Assembly (NCBI GenBank): GCA_903839355.1 | Contig: CAIMBV010000044.1 | Location: forward strand, 1 to 9,677 | DNA: 9,677 nt | Direction: 5' to 3' | Origin: an uncultured Actinomycetes bacterium | GTDB lineage: Bacteria; Actinomycetota; Actinomycetes; Nanopelagicales; Nanopelagicaceae | Part shown: one piece after another, positions 6,651-9,677 of the stretch | How positions within the stretch are numbered: position 1 is the stretch's first letter | Layout: each line of letters opens with the position of its first letter | Notes under the pieces: model-generated | Databases searched by the model: none | What the model saw: only the letters and a program-made list of their open reading frames with translations | What the model was told of the DNA's origin: nothing | Made by a program: the position numbers and the translations under genes

Positions 6651-8081
6651 GTGAATATTCTGAATTCAATCGAGCCTCACGGCACAAACTTCATTTCTGA
6701 GAGCGAGCGCCACGGAACCGCCCGTTCGCTCTTCTGGCCTTGGGCGGCAGGAAATGTCTCTCTACTTGCCCTGTCATATGGCGCCTTCTTCCTTGATTTC
6801 GGTATCTCATTCTGGCAGGCGACCTGGGCAGCCATCATTGGCACCGTCGGATCATTCTTACTCGTTGGTGTTAGCTCGTTAGCCGGTAAGCGATCAAATG
6901 CACCCACGATGACCCTCTCCCGCGCTGCATTTGGCGTAAAGGGCAACGTACTTCCTGGCTTACTGTCATATCTCATCTTCGTGGGATGGGAGACAGTGCT
7001 CGTATCGCTGGCAACCTTGGCCGCACAAACCGTTTTCGCCAGACTTGGACATATCAATCACAATATCGCTGGCATCCTCGGATTTATTGTCGCAGCTGGT
7101 TTAACTGTCTTTGGTGGAGTCCTTGGATTTCATACCATCATGAAGATTCAGCGTTGGCTCACCAGCGCCACAATCATCCTCACCGTTGGATACATTGCGC
7201 TAACAATTCATAAAGTTAATTGGCATGCAGTTTCATCAATCCACGCCGGAAGTAAAGCTGGCTTTGTAGGTGCAATGATTTTGGGAGTAACTGGAATCGG
7301 TCTTGGTTGGGTGAACTCTGCAGCTGATTACTCACGTTATTTACCTCGAAAGACTTCTAGTAGCGGGGTTATTTTCTGGACAGTTTTTGGTTCATCACTA
7401 GTCCCTATTATTCTGGTTGTTTATGGCGCTCTATTAGCAGGAAGTTCTAAGAGTTTAAGCAATGCAATCAGCGCTGACCCAATTGGCGCCCTAACAACAA
7501 TCTTGCCAACCTGGTATCTCATACCCTTCGCCATCGTTGCGATTTTAGGTTTGGTTGGCGGAGCAATTCTTGATTTGTACTCCTCTGGAATTACCTTGGT
7601 CTCAATTGGATTGCCGGTAAAGCGACACGTCGCTGCATCCCTTGATGCCACCATCATGCTCCTCGGAACTATTTATTTTGTTTGGATCGCACCAAACTTC
7701 ACAACCCCATTTCAAGGTTTCCTGATCACACTCGGTGTACCGATCGCAGTTTGGTCAGCGATATTTGTGGCAGATATCTTGATGCGAAAGGTTGATTACG
7801 CGGAGTCAGAACTCTTCCAGCCAAGTGGCAGATATGGCGTTTATAACCTGCGCTCCATTCTTCTTATCATCGTAGGAACCGTCATTGGTTGGGGTTTTGT
7901 CACCAACCCGCTGGCCTCCTGGCTCTCTTGGCAGGGTTATTTCATGCACTTCATTGGCGGAAAGACGGGTACCTGGGCGGGAGCGAACGTCGGGGTCATC
8001 TTTGGGCTAGTAATAGGCTTTGTTGGGCATATTCTCTTATCTCGTACCAGTATCAAAAAGCAGGAGGCACACAATGGCTGA
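6651..8081 (+). CDS. NCS1 family nucleobase permease (cytosine/purine permease-like)
   Basis: This 476-residue inner-membrane protein has about 12 hydrophobic helices, the normal size for the nucleobase:cation symporter-1 family that takes up cytosine, purines, uracil, allantoin or thiamine-like compounds. Family signs are the WPWAAGN segment (residues 29-35), NAPTMTLSRAAFG (83-95), WETVLVSLATLA near 115, and the strongly conserved AADYSRYLP at 224-232. The specific substrate is not certain; cytosine/purine permease-like is the safest label. The GTG start follows a TAGAGT box by 6 nt. It heads an operon: its last 8 bases overlap the start of yajQ, whose ribosome binding site lies within this coding region. 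With tdk nearby, a role in nucleobase salvage is a reasonable inference. Confidence 0.9.
   Translation: MNILNSIEPHGTNFISESERHGTARSLFWPWAAGNVSLLALSYGAFFLDFGISFWQATWAAIIGTVGSFLLVGVSSLAGKRSNAPTMTLSRAAFGVKGNVLPGLLSYLIFVGWETVLVSLATLAAQTVFARLGHINHNIAGILGFIVAAGLTVFGGVLGFHTIMKIQRWLTSATIILTVGYIALTIHKVNWHAVSSIHAGSKAGFVGAMILGVTGIGLGWVNSAADYSRYLPRKTSSSGVIFWTVFGSSLVPIILVVYGALLAGSSKSLSNAISADPIGALTTILPTWYLIPFAIVAILGLVGGAILDLYSSGITLVSIGLPVKRHVAASLDATIMLLGTIYFVWIAPNFTTPFQGFLITLGVPIAVWSAIFVADILMRKVDYAESELFQPSGRYGVYNLRSILLIIVGTVIGWGFVTNPLASWLSWQGYFMHFIGGKTGTWAGANVGVIFGLVIGFVGHILLSRTSIKKQEAHNG
8062..8067 (+). promoter_or_regulatory. Shine-Dalgarno of yajQ inside the permease gene
   Basis: A perfect AGGAGG is followed by six bases, CACACA, and the ATG at 8074. 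It decides the yajQ start over any upstream in-frame codon back to 8020. It shows that this genome uses Shine-Dalgarno initiation for operon-internal genes. Confidence 0.85.
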
Positions 8082-8562
8082 TTCCAGTTTCGATATCGTC
8101 TCTAATGTAGATCATATGGAAGTCGATAACGCATACAACTCCACCGACCGAGAGATCTCAACACGTTTTGATTTTAAAAACACTGGAACTTCAATTGTGA
8201 AATCTGGCGATAAATACAATATCGAGGCGGATACCGAAGATAGAGCCAAGGCCGCCCTAGAAGTTTTCAAGGATAAATTGGTGAAGCGCGGAGTATCACT
8301 CAAGCATCTGGATGCAGGAGAACCGCAACTCAGCGGCAAGATTTACAAAATATCCACTTCTTTTAAAGAAGGAATCAAGACTGAGGATGCAAAGAAGATC
8401 GCCAAACTCTTGCGTGATGAGGGTCCTAAGTCGCTAAAGACTCAGATTCAAGGTGAAGAGCTCCGCGTTTCCAGCAAGAGCCGCGATGATCTGCAGATCG
8501 CCATTCAAATTGTTAAAGACCACCCATGGGAGTTCTCAGTCCAATTCCAAAACTATAGATAG
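8074..8562 (+). CDS. yajQ: YajQ / DUF520 (UPF0234) nucleotide-binding protein
   Basis: This 162-residue soluble protein has the family's standard length and N-terminus (SSFDIVSNVDHMEVDNAYN, then REISTRFDFKNT). The family has two related alpha/beta domains. The C-terminal motif set includes KIYKISTSFKEGI and the RVSSKSRDDLQ segment close to the end, which is followed by the family's usual QFQNYR terminus. YajQ proteins bind nucleotides and RNA; in some proteobacteria they act as cyclic-di-GMP effectors with a transcription factor partner. Whether this holds in actinobacteria is not known from this sequence. The ATG at 8074 is fixed by a perfect AGGAGG. It overlaps the permease gene by 8 bases and is followed by rarD after 8 bases, so it should be cotranscribed with both. 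Confidence 0.95.
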   Translation: MADSSFDIVSNVDHMEVDNAYNSTDREISTRFDFKNTGTSIVKSGDKYNIEADTEDRAKAALEVFKDKLVKRGVSLKHLDAGEPQLSGKIYKISTSFKEGIKTEDAKKIAKLLRDEGPKSLKTQIQGEELRVSSKSRDDLQIAIQIVKDHPWEFSVQFQNYR

Positions 8563-8570
8563 CGCGGTAG

Positions 8571-9470
8571 ATGAAGAGTTACAGAATCGGTTTAACGCTT
8601 GGAGTATCTGCCTACCTCACATGGGGTCTCTTCCCTTTGTACTGGCCACTACTCGAACCAGCCAACTCGATTGAGATAGTCTCTCATCGCGCTGTCTGGA
8701 CCTTTGTCTTCTGTATTGGCTTACTTCTTTATACCGGAAAACTGAAGAGCACTTTTGCTCTACTCAAAAATAGAAAGATTGTTCTTCGTCTAATTACCTC
8801 GACGTTACTTATCTCCGTGAATTGGCTGGTCTACATCTGGGGAGTTAATCATGGGCACGTTGTTGAATGTGCGCTCGGTTACTACATCAATCCTCTGATC
8901 ATCATCGCTTTTGGAGTCTTCTTACTCAAAGAGAAGATGCGTAAATTGCAGTGGATATCTGTAGCAATCGCAAGCCTTGGAGTAATCGTGCTCGCCATTG
9001 ATTATGGAAGACCTCCTTGGATCGCAATCGCCCTGGCTACCTCGTGGGGAAGTTATGGATTAGTAAAGAAGCAATTGGGGCTAGGAGCGCTGGAAGGTTT
9101 AGCGATCGAGACAACTCTCTCCCTGATTCCCTACGGTGGATATCTCATCTGGCTCGGCCATAAAGGCACCGGTCAATTTGGGCATCACCTCGGACTCACT
9201 ATCTTGCTTATCCTGGCGGGAGTCGTGACCGCAATACCGCTCTTAATGTTCAATGGCTCAACAAATCGTCTGAAGTTCACGATTATAGGTCTGCTCCAAT
9301 ACATCACGCCATCAGTGCAGTTCATAATCGGAGTCTTAGTACGTCACGAAACGATGACAACGGGACGTTGGATCGGATTTCTGATCGTCTGGATCGCCCT
9401 CATTACCTTGGGCTACGACCTAGTTAGATCAGGAAGTTCTAGTGATAATCGTTTCGCAGAGCTCGATTAG
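8571..9470 (+). CDS. rarD: RarD, EamA/DMT superfamily transporter
   Basis: This 299-residue inner-membrane protein has about 10 helices arranged as two EamA repeats, the usual RarD length. Motifs specific to RarD are AYLTWGLFPLYW (14-25), IEIVSHRAVWTF (34-45), NWLVYIWGVNHGHVVECALG (84-103) followed by YYINPL (104-109), SWGSYGLVKK, EGLAIETTLSL, and in the second half FNGSTNRL, IGLLQYITPSVQFIIGVL and HETM. E. coli RarD is annotated as a chloramphenicol-sensitivity protein; the natural substrate is unknown. It starts 8 bases after yajQ with no Shine-Dalgarno and no TAnnnT box, so translation is probably coupled to yajQ. Its final 42 bases overlap the 3' end of the convergent polyprenyl synthetase gene. 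Confidence 0.94.
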   Translation: MKSYRIGLTLGVSAYLTWGLFPLYWPLLEPANSIEIVSHRAVWTFVFCIGLLLYTGKLKSTFALLKNRKIVLRLITSTLLISVNWLVYIWGVNHGHVVECALGYYINPLIIIAFGVFLLKEKMRKLQWISVAIASLGVIVLAIDYGRPPWIAIALATSWGSYGLVKKQLGLGALEGLAIETTLSLIPYGGYLIWLGHKGTGQFGHHLGLTILLILAGVVTAIPLLMFNGSTNRLKFTIIGLLQYITPSVQFIIGVLVRHETMTTGRWIGFLIVWIALITLGYDLVRSGSSSDNRFAELD

Positions 9471-9677
9471 CGCACGCTTTGCCGCACCATCAGGAAGTAC
9501 ATTGAGATCCAATTGAGCCTCATCTGCATACTTATGTAGAAGATCTCGTGAGGCCTGCATCGCTGGATGGGTGCGAAGCTCCTTAAGTGTCTGTGCGACT
9601 ACCGCTTCATCACTAATCGGCGCACTCAGAATCTCTTTGAGCGCGGCATCGCTTGGATCATCGGATTCAAGCACAAA
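9429..9677 (-). CDS. Polyprenyl diphosphate synthase, C-terminal fragment (gene continues beyond the window)
   Basis: Only the last 82 codons are inside the window; the frame is open to the right edge with no start. The visible part resembles the end of actinobacterial trans-polyprenyl diphosphate synthases (GrcC/HepB-like): the LKEILSAPISDEAV segment, then LRTHPAMQASRDLLHKYADE, then LPDGAAKRALIELC and a short ITRTS end. Such enzymes add isopentenyl units to an allylic diphosphate, making the side chain of menaquinone or carrier lipids. The Asp-rich catalytic motifs would lie outside the window, so chain length and activity cannot be judged. Its 3' end overlaps rarD by 42 bases in a tail-to-tail arrangement. 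Confidence 0.72.
   Translation of the reverse strand, partial: FVLESDDPSDAALKEILSAPISDEAVVAQTLKELRTHPAMQASRDLLHKYADEAQLDLNVLPDGAAKRALIELCETIITRTS

Noticed and set aside
6622..6653. Inverted repeat CACAG / CTGTG around the permease -10 as an operator
   Set aside because: Five-bp arms 22 nt apart are expected often by chance.
6520..6687. Long upstream extension of the DUF4190-like frame to an ATG at 6687, with a CDTC motif
   Set aside because: It would overlap the start and promoter of the divergent permease gene, and the extra residues resemble no domain I know. The TATAGT box and the Shine-Dalgarno both favour later starts.
8020..8073. In-frame upstream ATG for yajQ at 8020
   Set aside because: The extension is hydrophobic permease sequence in another frame, the family begins near SSFDIVS, and a perfect AGGAGG fixes the ATG at 8074.
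9446..9469. Hairpin TAATCG / CGATTA at the rarD 3' end as a terminator
   Set aside because: The stem is 6 bp with a 12-nt loop and no U tract; too weak to call.
1..9677. Mobile elements, tRNA/rRNA genes, CRISPR arrays, toxin-antitoxin or defence systems
   Set aside because: No transposase, integrase, terminal repeats, tRNA-like cloverleaf, repeated spacers or defence domains are visible. The genes are ordinary housekeeping and transport functions, so I do not claim a new gene system.

Overview
The window looks like chromosomal DNA from a streamlined, moderate-GC actinobacterium, most like the freshwater acI / Nanopelagicales group (Candidatus Planktophila or Nanopelagicus). This is inferred from three things: the actinobacterial style of the thymidine kinase and of the polyprenyl synthetase tail, the near absence of spacers (several genes overlap), and the many GTG starts that sit directly behind a -10 box. 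No marker gene settles the taxonomy.

Layout. On the minus strand, positions 181-4799 hold thymidine kinase (tdk), then a membrane O-acyltransferase fused to an SGNH hydrolase domain, then an ABC half-exporter. On the plus strand, 4856-6076 is an MFS transporter that diverges from tdk across only 56 bp. It converges on a small minus-strand DUF4190-like membrane protein with a Gly/His-rich tail (about 6073-6519), and the two stop codons interlock in one TTAA. From 6651 to 9470 a plus-strand operon runs NCS1 nucleobase permease, yajQ (DUF520), rarD. rarD overlaps by 42 bp the convergent 3' end of a polyprenyl diphosphate synthase that leaves the window on the right. The only long non-coding stretch is 1-180, which holds AT-rich dyads and possibly the ABC gene's terminator.

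How the genes fit together. tdk and the NCS1 permease suggest nucleoside and nucleobase salvage. The acyltransferase and ABC exporter may act on the cell envelope. These groupings are inferences from proximity. I found no mobile element, CRISPR array, tRNA, rRNA, toxin-antitoxin or defence module, and no gene system that looks undescribed.

The most interesting signal is regulatory. Five genes that begin transcription units, or plausibly do so, each carry a TAnnnT box exactly 6 nt before the start codon, which is the geometry of leaderless mRNAs. The operon-internal genes yajQ and rarD lack it, and yajQ instead has a canonical AGGAGG. A second notable feature is a perfect 10-bp GC-rich hairpin hidden in the 3' end of the MFS gene, placed to end transcription of the convergent pair.
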